NCBI RefSeq assembly: GCF_954871325.1
Contig: NC_088776.1
Span: 28,444,508 to 28,508,507 of the forward strand
Length of the DNA stretch: 64,000 bases
Direction: 5' to 3'
Source of the DNA: Gordionus sp. m RMFG-2023
Lineage: Eukaryota; Nematomorpha; Gordioida; Chordodea; Parachordodidae
Part shown: positions 34,877-47,539 of the stretch, in pieces
How positions within the stretch are numbered: position 1 is the stretch's first letter
Layout of the letters: each line of letters opens with the position of its first letter
Position numbers and translations under genes: made by a program
The notes under the pieces: model-generated
Told to the model about the DNA's origin: nothing
What the model saw: the letters and a program-made list of their open reading frames with translations, nothing else
Database searches by the model: none

Positions 34877-34904
34877 TACAATATATAGTTTATATAGCAA
34901 GTCT

Positions 34905-35290
34905 AACAAAAACCAAAAGGTGTTGGTTGGAATAGCGTTATTTGGGCATTCAGTTGCTGAAGATTGGAAGAGTACTTGATGCATGATAGGTGTCTATCAG
35001 TCTCCGTGCTGTTAAGGTAGTTTGGAATAACCATGAAGCCCTGTATATTTAAAAATTCAGCTTAACAATAGTGCAAAACTTAAGGGCTGTTCACTCGGTT
35101 AGAAAGTGGTAAATTTTTATCAGATATCGCCTTGATGTATGATGTTCTATTTGAATTATCAAACTGCCTTTAAGGCTTCAGCAAATCAGTTACCTAATGC
35201 CGAAAAATCAATAAGGCAAACGATTTGTGTTCAAAAATCGTTTAAGGGAATGCCTGGTAGGTTCGAAATCTTTTTTATAATTCTAAATGA
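34905..35290 (+). pseudogene. hAT transposase fragment (KIAA1586-like type)
   Basis: The translation includes LPNAEKSIRQTICVQKSFKG preceded by YLNYQTAFKASANQ. This matches the region before the dimerisation domain in hAT proteins related to KIAA1586 (pattern ELS..LQ...L.EADK.IRRTIR). Upstream pieces near 34990-35060 look like the same protein in other frames. No ends were identified, so this is a broken fragment abutting the pogo element. Confidence 0.55.
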
Positions 35291-38200
35291 ATGCTCATTT
35301 ATTATTTTGCCACCTGAGAATTGGGTTATTTACCACTTTTTATCAAAAATGACTCTTATATAAATCAATTTTTTTTATAATTATACTATATATTTACAGA
35401 AAAAAACCTAAATATTTAAAAAATAAATTAAATTAACCAATATAAGTTTAACCATCATAACGAAAACAATAGAAACTTAATTTTTTTAAATTGATCTCCT
35501 GTAAAATTACAAAAGAGGGAGATGGAATTATTACTCAGACGATGATTACTAATAGAAAAGATAATAAAAATATCTAAAGAAGCTAAATGAAAACAGAAAG
35601 ACAAGTCCAAACGGGACCATAAAAAATTAAATTTTTAGGCCTTTCAGTGTCTCCCAACAAAATATTTTTTGAGGCTCCAAAAATATAATATTTGTCAAAA
35701 TTATTATTTTTCAAACGAGTGAATGCCATCCATTTGTTGCATATTTAGTAAAAGCTTAGCATTAATTATTTTAATAAATAAATTGTAAATATCTTATTAT
35801 TACTAACCAAAACAAACAATGTATTAAATCAATTAATTTTTCATGCATACATTCATCAGTAAAAATTTCATCAGCATTTATTGAAAAATTTCTAGGTTTT
35901 TGACATCGAATGGTAATAACTCAAAAAAAATAGATCTCAAAATTTAAATCTAATATAATTATATATAGTTTAGGCCACTTCAGAATTTAGATTTTTTATA
36001 ATATCATAGACTATATTGATTGTATTTTCATTTAAAAATTATGAATAAATTAATAGTCAAGAGATAACGGAAATGGTCTTGAATATTTCTATTTTTTGAA
36101 AATTAGATGGTATAACAGACTAAGAGGAGAACTAGCTCCTTTTTAAGAACTTACATTAGTTTGATAGTTGTCAAAATAGGTACTTAATATTTTTTATTAA
36201 TAAAATTAGGGTATTTTCGAAAACGAGGATTATATAAAAATGTAGAAAAGAAAACTCCATTATATTCTATTTTAAAATCTAATTTTTCAATCCAAAATTT
36301 TTTTTTCAATTTTTTTGCATAAAAGAATATATTGATTAAGATAAAATGAATGATGATTAAACTTAAAAGATTGTTAAAAACATTTAAGTCTTTGTCTAAA
36401 TGCTTTTCAATAATGAACTTCAAAGTATGTACACTTTTCAATGTATTATAATGAATGAATCGTTAGTCTTGGTTAGTATTAATGTCATTATTGCTAAAGT
36501 ATTTAAATCTGATTTTTTTTCCAACCTAATTTTTATCTCACTTAAAAATTTATCCTTCATTTTGTTTTAAGAAAAATATAATAATATAAGAGGGGGGATA
36601 TATATAGACATTATATCTTTTTAAATAGTTTTTTTGATAAATTATTAGAATGTCTAAATGGTGAATTAATTACGAAAAAAATTAAATATCAAGTATATGA
36701 TTTTAGCCATTATGAACATATTTCCTTAAACTGTGCATGTCGAAAAAAGATATTCCCTAGAGTTGAATCACTTCAATCTCATATATAAATAAATTAAATT
36801 AAGTTCAATTACGAAGAAATATGTGTACAGTTATTCTCAATCAATAAATTCAATTCATTTTTGCTAATTTTATTCTTGCCCCTAAAATATTATTTTGAGT
36901 AATAACGTGCCCCCAAGCCAAATTTTAGAAAAACAAGCAATGATGCAATTAATTCAACTATACTTTTGTTATCAATGTTTTGAGTAAAGAAATCAAAAAG
37001 TTTCGTAATATTCGGGTTATTTATATAATTAGCAACAATAATTCAAAATTATTTAATTTAATGACTATTTAATTTTTAAACAGTTGATAAAAAGTGATGC
37101 CTTATATTCTTCTCCGAATAATATTAAAAAACTAGTCTATTTAAATTACATATACCTGTAAGAGTAAACATAACAATTATTGATACTTTTAGCAGAACCA
37201 CAATCTTCATTGAGTTTAAATCAATATTAATAGACATTGAGAAATTTATCAGAAGATGAACCTTAATAAAATATTAATATTTGCGATAAATAATAATTAT
37301 CTAAAGAAAATTAAAATTAAAAAATAAAATTATTGAAAAATTAAGTTAGTAAATAAAAGCGAATTACTAATCAAATTAAATATAATTTCCAATATTATAT
37401 GTATAACAATATAAATTATATATTAATTTTATAGGATAAATCGATTAATTTTAATATTAATTATAATATTAATTATTCATTAATTGTAATTTAAATTTTA
37501 CTGAAAAAAATATTTGTATTAAAAATATTATCCATCAAAAAATAGCTTATCATGTGAAACCAATAATCAAGAAATTAGGTATAAGGAACTAATAATTACA
37601 GTTAACAGAAACTAGGTAGAATTAGTAATTGAAGTTAACTAATGATTCAACAAGAAATAATCAATTCGCATATAAAATCATATTTTTGTTTACCAAATAG
37701 TATCGACTAATTTTAAAAAATGAAATTGTCTAAAAACAGGTGAGAGACTGCAACTTATAAAAATTATAATCAGGTATCCAATCAAACCGATCGTATTATT
37801 ATTTCCTAACCAAAACTAAACCTCTAAAAGGGTATGTAAAGTGTTTGATATTTTGATAAACCAACTGTAAATATTATTATCAATTAATTTTGATTGGTCA
37901 ATATCGTAACTATTTTTATTATTTTTAGCTATTTAACGGTGACAGCTACCTAAGTTAGGATAAAAAAGTGTTCTCAACCGTAAAATTTATTCTAACTAAT
38001 TTAAATAATAATTTATATATAATTAATATATATCAGGCATGTTGTTAGACTTTTTAAAATGGGGGGTGATAAAAGGTGCTATTTTTTTACAAAATATGTC
38101 CATAAGATGTTTTACTCAAATATGAATCTATAAAAGAATTACTCAAAAGAATATTTTTTTAGAACAAGTTTTTATTATCATAAAATAAAAATACAATGTA

Positions 38201-38726
38201 ATTTTAATTAATACCTGCAGCTTCTATTCGGCATACATCAGTCTTATCGACCGCTGAAATAGCAAGAAAAAATAAAACCAGTTAGCCTATCAAATTTTTC
38301 TTTGGCAAAGGTGTCATATAATTTATAAAAGTGATCTGTAAATTATCTGGGCTAATGGCAGGAGAATTCAATAAAGTCTACTACATAAGACTAGAAATAA
38401 TAACATATTCATTCATTCATTCAACACTTGGATAGTTTTATTTATATAATTTTTTATTTAGTATTTTAATAATTGTTTATAATTTTATTTCGTTAATAAA
38501 AACCTCTAGTATTTTGAGTAATTATAAGTAAGAAAATGAGCAAGCTTAAAATAGATATATTTATGCTTTTAGAATCCTCATCAAATTTATAGTTTGTTAT
38601 CAATATAAAATATTTATAAAAAAATTTTCTTGAAATCCACATCCTATTAAGCAGATTTATATAAGATATATAATATTTTTATTAAAATAAAACCAACTAC
38701 ATTTGGTAAAATCTAACAGATACTTA
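35291..38726. other. AT-rich region without a recognised gene
   Basis: Long AT-rich stretch. The 85-residue minus frame at 36184-36441 is phenylalanine/lysine/isoleucine-rich noise. No inverted-repeat pairs, splice-bounded exons or conserved motifs were found. Confidence 0.35.
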
Positions 38727-39835
38727 GGGCTGGCATATATGTTAGATTTAGCCGAACTAGACGCATCAGGCTAAGACTAGATACCATGCTCGTAGACCCA
38801 GTGCTGTAGTTCTAAAATTTGCTGCATGAGCATGGTATTACTCTAAAACAAATAATAGGGGACACCCTAAAATAGGCAGAAAAAAGTCTACACATTGTAA
38901 AATTGTGTCCCCACAAATATTTCCTCAATTGTGGAATAAACATGGGAAATCTCAAAACTGTGCAACCATTTTTAAGGAAAAAATAGGAATATATCTGATA
39001 AAACTTATAAAAGATGGAACTCTTTTTATAACTCCGTGAAATTAATAGTCTTATTAAGGAGAATGCCCAATTTGACGAAGATAAATGAATTGCAGAGATT
39101 TTTAGATAATGACAAGTCGTTCATAGATAAATTATATAGTTAGAGTTAATTAAAAATATGATATGTATATATATGATTTTCTATGTTATAAAACTGTTGC
39201 TACGGCTCTTCGATTTTAAAACATTTGGGATATCTCACTCCCACAACTAATAGAATATTTTCTTTAAATAATTTCAAGTTTTGTAAGCCACTTATTAATG
39301 CAATCCTGCAAGACATAGATCAAGGTGTACACCTGAAATATTTTTTATAATTTATATTTTGATTATATTCATTTTCAATAGATTCGAAAATCTATAAAGA
39401 TGAATATATACTCTCCCCAATAATTCGCCCGCTAATTAGATTACCTCTGGATTAAATCAGAGGTCAATGAAGATAGAAAGCTTTTACATATTTTCCGTTT
39501 GAGAAAATATCTTGACAAAGAAAAAGCAGACTTTGATTTCTTTAAAAAACAACATACATACCAGATTATTTTCTGATAAAGTTTTAAAAAAATTGATGAG
39601 GATCTGAGTGAAGATTATTTGAAGATGATTAAGTTTTTCAAAATAAGGATCACTCAATAATTTTTAATAAATCCCCTAAATTAATTTATATAATAAATAT
39701 AATACAACCCTCCACTCCAATCCTCTGCGCCAGTTGAACGTGTGTTTAGCCCTCTCTTGTTTATCTGATCAAAATTTTGAAATTCAATTGTTAAAAATAA
39801 ATTAAAATTATTATAATATCTTATCTTATAATATT
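38727..39835 (+). pseudogene. hAT transposon remnant with dimerisation motif
   Basis: SSAPVERVFS is encoded at 39721-39750, the hallmark of the hAT C-terminal dimerisation domain. Scattered hAT-like codons precede it from about 38900. The left part starts with tagggctggcat, which looks like a hAT end, and includes an inverted pair (gataccatgctcg and gagcatggtatta). The right end was not found. Confidence 0.55.
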
Positions 39836-39913
39836 TTTGTAAATTTTATTTATATTATATATAGAAAAAAAATATTATCATTGTGTAATCGATTTTTTGT
39901 CCATCGATCAGTT

Positions 39914-40018
39914 TTGTTCTTTTTACATCCTTAATTATAAAATTTTAATTTTTTTATTAAACAATTTAACGTGATTTTTTATTATATTTAAATTAACTTT
40001 TACCTTAAAATATCCATT
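39914..40018 (+). repeat. Dispersed repeat, copy 1 (partner at 48212-48326)
   Basis: The shared blocks are ctttttacatcctta, attataaaattttt, atttaacgt and attttttattatatttaaat, followed by taacttttacctta. The two copies are in the same orientation. They could be pieces of a terminal repeat of an unclassified element. Confidence 0.65.
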
Positions 40019-40619
40019 GTATCAATAGATTTTTTATTATTTCTTGTTTAAAAACAATATGATATTTTATAATTCGTACTTAAATAATTTTTTTGTATAT
40101 TTAAATTAATTAATTAAAAAATATATAATATAGAATGTTATATATATATAGGATGAAATAATATTGAAAAGAGGATCAAAATGTAACGCATGAAATTTAA
40201 AATATTGTCATTATATTTTGCTTATATTATAATTATTTTAGTTGCTCAGGCGTGTATGAAGAGGGGAGAGGGCAGGGAGACAAATCCACCCCCCCCCCTC
40301 CCCCCAAACGAAAAAATGCAGATAATATCATTGTTTATAATAATTTATATTTTATAATATTTATTCCTATCTCTTTCTTTACATTTATTTACACATTCAT
40401 TTACTAAGTTATTTCATCAATTAATTCGATTTCAAGTTTTCCTTGGCGTAATATTTATCTATTATTTTCAAATTTCTAGTGGCGTAATATTTATCTACCA
40501 TTTTCAAATTTATCAAATAATAATCATGGACATAAGAAATTTTTTTAAAAAATATTATTTATATTAGGCAAAATATATAGCATCTATGAGATGTTTAGTA
40601 CCCCAAGCGACAAAATATT

Positions 40620-41565
40620 TTAAACAGAATTATTTCTGAAACTCCTTGTCCAACAAGGAGAAAGAAATTTAAAAAGCTTGTCCAACGAGATGGAATCTTC
40701 GCTTTCAAGCAGTAACAGCTTTTGTTAGAAGAGCCGATTATTGCTCCTACTAAAATATTACAATGGCCTGAAAAAGATATCTTCAAAAGCAAGCAAATTA
40801 TTGGATTCAATACTAATACCAAATATATTTTTCTCATTAGAATGTATTAATAAATTAATACAAATATTTTATGTAATACTTTTAAAAAACATGACATAGA
40901 CGATGATAATAGCTAAGAGCATTTTGTTAGAACTCAAGGAAATTAGAGCTAATGTTAATGAAGAATTTCATATTTTATGTTATTGTTGTGTCAAAAGCAG
41001 AGCAATATTTGGTTCCCTCGACAGGCAAACTCATAGTTCAAACATTTATATAGGATCAGTAGAAGAATATTATTAAATAAATGTCTTCCTCTCTTAGATA
41101 CATTTATAACCACCAAAAAATGAACGGTTTTTAAAAGCCTTTCATTTTTAGATGGTGTTAGAAAAAAAAATAAAATATTTAGCAGATTTTTGTCATGAAG
41201 ATGTTAAAGTATCTTCTTACCCTATAAGCTGATCAACTATGATATAAAAGATTAACTATGGTTGATATATTCCCAAAAAATGCTATGGATGCTTTGCATC
41301 ATTTCAAACATCTTTTAGATTATTTTCCCAATGTATTAAAATTATTATATATTTTAAAAACTAATCCCATTAGTATTATTGCAACTAATGAGAGAACATT
41401 CTCTTCTTTAAGAGAATAAAAACGTACCTAAGAAGTACAACTTCTGAAAGTAGATTGAATGGTTTGGCCCTTTTGAATATTCATAAGCATTTGTTGTCAA
41501 GCACGGATGAGATAATTGAAAAATTAACTCAATCCCAACGAAGATCGGATTTTACAGTATAAATA
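40620..41565 (+). pseudogene. hAT transposase pseudogene (P52rIPK-like type)
   Basis: The plus-strand reading includes KACPTRWNLRFQAVTAFV (about 40672-40725), then SVEEYY and CLPLLDTFI, and finally the dimerisation domain with IATNERTFSSLR (about 41378-41412) and LNGLALLNIHKHLLSS. This is the order found in hAT proteins annotated as 52 kDa repressor-like. Several frameshifts and stops break it. No 8-bp duplication was found. An odd C-rich tract (40289-40305) lies upstream. Confidence 0.75.
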
Positions 41566-41924
41566 TATAATATGCTTCTTAATAATATTTTTTGTGCAAT
41601 TTTATTTTTTTTATGTGTTATATATTTTTTCATGAATACTTAATAAGTTATTACATACAAAATACAATTATTCTTAAGACATTTGTGTATTACTTTATCC
41701 AACATATAAATTTTTTATTACTTATATATAAATTTTGAAGGCTCAAAAATTTATAATTTCTATTTTGGGTCTTTTATAGTGATTCTTATGCTGGTTATAT
41801 AATAATTTATAATTCACATTTATTTAGTTTTTCATATGCCGCCGGTTATATCCGTTTAATATTTTTTAATTCACATATTTTTATAAGCTGGTTTATCTAT
41901 ATTATAATTTTTCGATGTCCTCAC

Positions 41925-43066
41925 TAGGCCTACAAAAAAACGAATCGAATCAAATAATACTATTATTCATATTCGATTCGAAAATTCGAATCGAATAATT
42001 GCGCTATTCGTATTCGTACGAATAATAAAATCATTATTCGTTTCGATTCGAAATTTTTTCTAAAGCTTATAAAATATTTTGCAAAAAAATTTTTACAAAT
42101 GTTCAAAGATGACATTTTTAAGGATTCTCTAAACTAATTGTCATTACAATATAAAAATTTATTGAAAATAAACGAAATAAAACCCAATGATTTCATATAA
42201 CGTTAACCAAACAAATTGACCAAAATATCCGATTTTTAGCATTAGAATTGCTTATAAAAAATATTTAAACTATTTCTTCAATCTAATATTCAAATATATT
42301 TAAAATTTTCTAAAAATGTACAATAATCTCATTTTATAAAAGTAGAAATTATACATAAAAATATAAAATTATAGTAAATCCGAATTTGATAATATCCAAT
42401 TTTTTAAGCATAAAGTCTTTCTAATAGTTTTCTCATTCAAAGACATTCTATTTTTCATTATCATATTTGTTCCTATTGAGAACAACCACTCACATGAAGC
42501 CGAAGATCCCTGAATTGACAATATATCAGTTGCCATTTTCGACAACACAGGAAAACGATCCCCATGCAATCTCCACCATTCTAAGGGACTCTTATTTGAA
42601 CTGATTCTTATTTCGTTAAGATATGTCTCCACCTCACATACTGATGCGATGTTATTTTGTTTAAAATTCCTATCCATGTTCGACTGTACTATTGGGTTAA
42701 CTGATGTTGATTTGATATTATATTTTGTAATCATTATATACATTTTTAAATTTTTCTAATAGATTTGTCGTGTCTATGTTATGTGTAGTTGGTAGTTGCT
42801 CAAAAAATTCCATTTTTAGTCTAGGATCCAGTATTGTTGATATTATAGTGTGAATATTTGTTAAGTTATAATAAGTTTCTATTTTCTCAATCGCACTGAT
42901 AGATATTTGCGAATAATTACGAATATTTATATATAAATAATTTCGAATAATTTTCCTCATTATTCATATTCGATTCGAAATTTCAAATCGAATAATTGTG
43001 TTATTCGTATTCGTAAAATACGAATCGAATCGAATATCAAATAACAAATAATTCGTTTTAGGCCTA
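41925..43066 (-). mobile_element. hAT transposon with perfect 8-bp duplication (BED-type)
   Basis: The ends taggcctacaaaaaaacgaat and (inverted) taggcctaaaacgaat are flanked by identical octamers GTCCTCAC at 41917-41924 and 43067-43074. Both subterminal regions are packed with attcg/cgaat motifs, likely transposase sites. Only the C-terminal half of the transposase is present on the minus strand, so the element is an internal-deletion derivative 1142 bp long. Confidence 0.92.
42369..42960 (-). pseudogene. hAT transposase C-terminal half
   Basis: Two overlapping minus-strand frames carry it. The upstream one (42960-42718) has IISTILDPRLKMEFFEQLP, the central hAT motif. The other (42743-42369) has SPLEWWRLHGDRFPVLSKMA, then DILSIQGSSASCEWLFS, the dimerisation domain of zinc-finger BED/RICESLEEPER-type transposases. 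One frameshift joins them near 42720-42740. The WLFS replaces the usual RLFS/RVFS. No BED finger or catalytic N-terminal half fits within the element, so it cannot encode a full transposase. Confidence 0.85.
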
Positions 43067-43479
43067 GTCCTCACTATGTCATGTCATCGGTACATATTTA
43101 TTTATTTATTTTAATTTTTTTTGTAGGAATAAAATATTTTGAGAAAATATGTTTGACAGTTGTAATATTGGAAGAAATTATCGTTTTGTAAATTAGATCA
43201 TTAATGATTAAAAAATTATTCATATGGACTTCAGAAAGATCAATTTAAAATCAAGAATCAGGTTAGTTATTTTATTTAACCTTTTTTTAATTACAGATTT
43301 CCTATTAACCTTACAACACCTTCCACTATTACTTCTTTCTCACATCCTACAACGACAAAAAAATTAATAATTTAATAATTGGTTATCTCACGATTAACAA
43401 TCCAGAAGATAAAATAAATATATGTATTGATCATTATGAATATTTTAAATTGTAAAATACCTCACATTAAATCTTTAAC

Positions 43480-44130
43480 TTCTCAACAACTAAACACACA
43501 TGCTCCTATTCACTTAAAACAAGATGCTATCATAAAAGCTATAAACAGCCTCAAAAATCATAAATCCATGTTAGACAATCTTTCAAATGAACCTTAAAAA
43601 AAATTCCCAATTACAACATCAAAAATTCTATTTCCAGTTTTAAACAAGATATGGTTAGCAGCAAACGTACTTCCTGAAATCTGCAAATCAACCATTATAC
43701 CCTTCCCTAAATCACCAAATGGTTATAGAGGTATAACACTTTCATATTTATAAAATTCTAACCAACTTATTATTTAACCTAATAATAAAAGACATTGATA
43801 ATAACAATGATAACATTGCATCTTTCCGTAAAGGAAGAAATACAATTGAATTGATCATAGCCTTAAAAATCAAATTAGTAAAAGCAACATTTTATAAATT
43901 TAATCTATATATCATAATTATTGACATTTCAAAAGACTTCGACTCAATGTCATCAATCCATCTGAAATACTCTTTTTAAATAAAAAATCAACACACATAT
44001 AATCAAAATTATTATGAATATTTATGAAAATGGTTTCATTAACATACTCACCTTTTTAAATAAAAATGTGGTTTAAAACAAAGTTGTGCCTTATCATCCC
44101 TCATTAGTTATGTATACTATAATAATAAAA
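43480..44130 (+). pseudogene. LINE reverse transcriptase fragment
   Basis: The plus-strand translation reads through reverse transcriptase blocks in order: IHLKQDAIIKAINSLKNHKS, then NVLPEICKSTIIPFPKSPNG with YRGITLS, then ASFRKGRNTIELI, then IDISKDFDSM (from 43919), then GLKQSCALSSLISYVYY (from about 44074). These are the pre-finger, finger and A/B blocks of non-LTR reverse transcriptases. The catalytic FADD block and both ends are absent. It has stops and frameshifts. Confidence 0.75.
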
Positions 44131-44509
44131 ATACGAGACAATGGATTTAAATTTTCAAACAGTTAATCCACTACACTGGATATGCTCTCTAAAGGGATAC
44201 TAGTTGACTCCTCTACAAGTTTTATTTCAATAAAAATAATAATAAGTTCTATTTATTTACTTTTTTCTTTTCCCTTTCACTGTTCCTTTTCTACCTTATT
44301 TCTTTACTTTTCAATTTTTGTCGATTTACAAAAATGACCTTAATATTATTTTAGACAAAATAATATTATATAAGCCTCGATATTTGGCAAAATATGGGTC
44401 CAAATATTTTTGCCATCTACTAGCAAAATCTTCAGTCTTACATATTAATTTGGCTAAAATAATTGGGTAGTTTTTGAAAATTGACCTAAATCAGACTTTT
44501 TAACAATTC

Positions 44510-44965
44510 TACCTCCCCCCCCCCCCACCCTTCTTTTCTTTATTCCCTTTTTCTTTTCCTTAACCTTTTTCTCTCTCCTTTCCTTCTTTCCCTTGCTTTC
44601 CATTTCCAGTTTCTTTCTCTTTACCTTATCCTCTCCAAGCTCCTTTCCAGATTTTCTTTTCCTTCTCATTTTTCTTTCCTTTCTCATTTTTCTTTCCTTT
44701 CTCATTTTTTCCCTTTACATTATTTTTCCTTCTTTCCCTTTTTCTTTTCCTTGCACTTTCTTTTCCTTACCCTTTTTCCTTTCCCCTTTTCTTCCTTTCC
44801 CTTTTAATCTATTTTTCTTTTTCTTTCATTTTCACTTTTCCTTTTTCTCTATTTTTTATTTCATTTTCCATTACCCCGTTTTCTTTCCTATTTCCTTATC
44901 TTTCTTTTTTCATTCCCCAATTCCTTTCAGTTCTATTTTTCTTTTTCCTTTCTTCCTATCATTCT
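44510..44965 (+). repeat. Homopyrimidine tract, ~450 bp, with C12 run
   Basis: The plus strand is almost entirely C and T from a C12 run (44515-44526) to about 44960, with units such as tttcctttctcatttttc and ttttccttcc. The complementary strand is purine-only. Long mirror-like homopyrimidine DNA can form intramolecular triplexes. The overlapping open frames (44454-44705 minus and 44593-44979 plus) are products of this composition and are not genes. Confidence 0.9.
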
Positions 44966-45927
44966 TAGAAAAAATTTAATTTAAACTGATTCTGGATTGC
45001 CATTTTTTTTCAAGCACCGGTAATTTCCCATTAAAGTTTGATCAAAAAAGGAAAAGGATCTATCAAAAAAAACGTCCAAATTACAAAAGGAAAATCGTTA
45101 TTTTTTTAAATATTTAAAAAATTCTCAAGGATTACATGATAGAAAGCTTGCCAAAATGGTACTCCAAACAATATTCATCTTAATTCGCATATAAACTTAT
45201 TATTTAGTATATAGTAAATATTTGTATAATTTTTAATTCCATTGTTCCTGCTCAATAAAATTAGCCATTGAAAATATACTCATTTATATTATGTTTATAC
45301 ATAAATTAATAATATTTTCTTAATATCTGTTCTAAACCCCATACCCATATTATATTTTGGGATCCTTCACCATTTGTTATTCATGAGAATTGATTCTGAG
45401 CCATTTGTAATTCTTAGGCTACACTTCCTCAGGCCGAAGGTAGGGAGGGCTATGATAAATTAATTAGAGAAATTTAACAATCTCCGAGCTTGGGAAATTT
45501 TTTTTAAAATTATTATGGGTTTGGCTGGTATTGGAAAATATTCCTCAAAATAAATATAGGCTTGGGAAAATTTTTTAAAATTTATTATGGATTGGACCAG
45601 GTTTGAGAAAAAATTTCAAAATTATAATGGGTTGGGCTGGGCTTGAAAAAATTTAAAATTATTAAGCTCTTGGATGCTTGGAAGTTTTTAATATATAATA
45701 TGGGCCAGACATTGGCCTAAATAAATTTTTTGCAAGCCTGGGCGGGACCTTATTAAAAAAAGGACCATAAAGATCTCTGATTAATGCATTCTGATTTTTT
45801 TTAAATTTTATTTTAATTTTCAACTATCAAAATTAATATGGTCTTGAATTGGGTTTGGGGAAATTTTTTCAAAATTATGACCGGGCTTTCGATTATTTAA
45901 TATTAAATATTAGCCATAGGTATTCAA
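44966..45927. mobile_element. hAT-like MITE remnant (GGGCTTG family) at about 45465-45779
   Basis: The right end reads agatctctg at 45771-45779. Inverted it gives cagagatct, matching the end of the element at 57927-58323. Inside, units such as gggcttgaaaaaatttaaaat and ttgggaaaattttttaaa recur five or six times. The left boundary is unclear. The part from 44966 to about 45460 shows nothing recognisable. Confidence 0.45.
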
Positions 45928-46955
45928 TAGAGTTGTTAAAAGATACTTTTTAAATGGATCTAGATACAGATACATAGTCTCAAAAGTTATCTAGATACAG
46001 ATACAGCATCTAAAAAGTGATCAAGATACAGATACATTTTTTATTACGCTCTTATAGGTTTTCATAAAGCTAAATTAATATTATATTGTGAAAATTTATG
46101 AAATGAGCTAAAAAATTTATTGACGCGATATAACATTTATCAGAATATAACTAAAATAATGATTTTAATATAATATATGAAAATATATGATTAAATAATT
46201 ATAAATAATTATTAGATTTCAGTAATAAAATATTTTCAAAATTTTGATCATTTAGGCATCCTCGTTTATCTGTAAAGACATTTTTAGCAACACTAAATAG
46301 TCTTTCCACAGGGGCGCTTGAAGGAATTGTAGTGTTATATTTAATAAATAACAATTTTATATCAGGATATTCTTTAAAAATGCTAAAATCTCTACATTCA
46401 TTTTTGAAAAAATTATTTAAAATTTGTTGATTATCAAAATTTAAATCATTATTAGAAATTATATCTGCTGTAGGGTACTGAAAAAAATCTGAAATTAAAT
46501 TATTTGTTTTTTTTGGCAGGTTATTTGCTTGCAGTCAGTTGATGACTTTGATAATTCACCAGCTTATCTTTGTATCAATTGTTTTTTTTATTAAGATTTT
46601 CTTCCATTTGCAACCATGTCCAATCAAGTTTAAAAAAAGGGTGGAGCATGGTTGCTATAATATTATCATCTTCAAATAAGGTCACAATAAACCTAGAATT
46701 ATTAAATATTTTTAATTTATTATATTAATTTACCTATCCTCAATCCCTTTAAGTAAGGCATCTAAGAGTGGTAAACAGATGAAATAAAATAAATTTTACA
46801 GTCAAATATTTTTATTTATAATAAAAAAGGGGTATATAAAATGTATCTTAAAAAATATCTAAAACAGATACAGATACCTCTAAAAAATATCTAGATACAG
46901 ATACTTTTCTAAAAAATCTATCTAGATACAGATACTACATACTTTAACAACTCTG
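45928..46955 (-). mobile_element. hAT transposon with perfect 8-bp duplication (AGATACAGATAC type)
   Basis: Ends tagagttgttaaa and (inverted) cagagttgttaaa are flanked by identical octamers GTATTCAA at 45920-45927 and 46956-46963. Both subterminal regions carry several copies of tctagatacagatac. On the minus strand it codes for the C-terminal end of a hAT transposase: FSIFKEYPDIKLLFIKYN followed by TTIPSSAPVERLFSVAKNVF (about 46390 down to 46260). The rest of the transposase is absent, so this 1028-bp element is non-autonomous. Confidence 0.92.
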
Positions 46956-46963
46956 GTATTCAA

Positions 46964-47500
46964 TAATATTTTAACAAGAATTTTATAGGTTTCAAGTAAG
47001 TTAATTTAAATATATTTTTAATCAAAAAATAGTTTTCTATTAATGGGTTGAACTTGGCCTACCTTAAAGGGAGGGGGGGGGGTAAGAAGTATAAAAATTA
47101 AATATGGTTTTTAAATAAAAGGTAATATCAATCATAAGAGAACGAATAAAATTCTCATTCCTCGTCATTTTTGACGGGTTATCTACTAGTATATTTAATT
47201 TGTATAATTCACATTAATTTAAAATTGTGTATTAGAAATAATAGTTATTAATCCTAATAAACGTATGCTTGACATTTTTAATAACAATAATTTTATCTTA
47301 AAAAAATTTAACTACCTCCCCCCCCCCTTCCTAGAGCAAATTACTGCGTAGGCGCCAATAGTTGCTATAGTAAATTTACATAAATTAATAAATCTTATTA
47401 TCAAAATTCCATTCCAATCCAATCTTTTTTTTCATCATGATGGACATGAGTTCGACGCCCTTGTATTCCTTTTTGAAGTTTAGCAGGCAAAAAGCATATA
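46964..47500. other. Spacer with two poly-G/poly-C runs
   Basis: A G10 run (47073-47082) and a C10 run (47318-47327) stand out in an AT-rich background. No gene is seen. Confidence 0.5.
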
Positions 47501-47539
47501 TTCAAATAAAATTCCTAAACAATTGAAAACGAACCAAAA

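Noticed and set aside
40595-40837. Minus-strand frame of 80 residues
   Set aside because: Shadow of the hAT reading on the plus strand (KACPTRWNLRFQAV), which matches a known family.
44454-44979. Open frames of 83 and 128 residues on opposite strands
   Set aside because: They are the translation of a homopyrimidine/homopurine tract (phenylalanine/serine/leucine on one strand, lysine/arginine/glutamate on the other), not genes.
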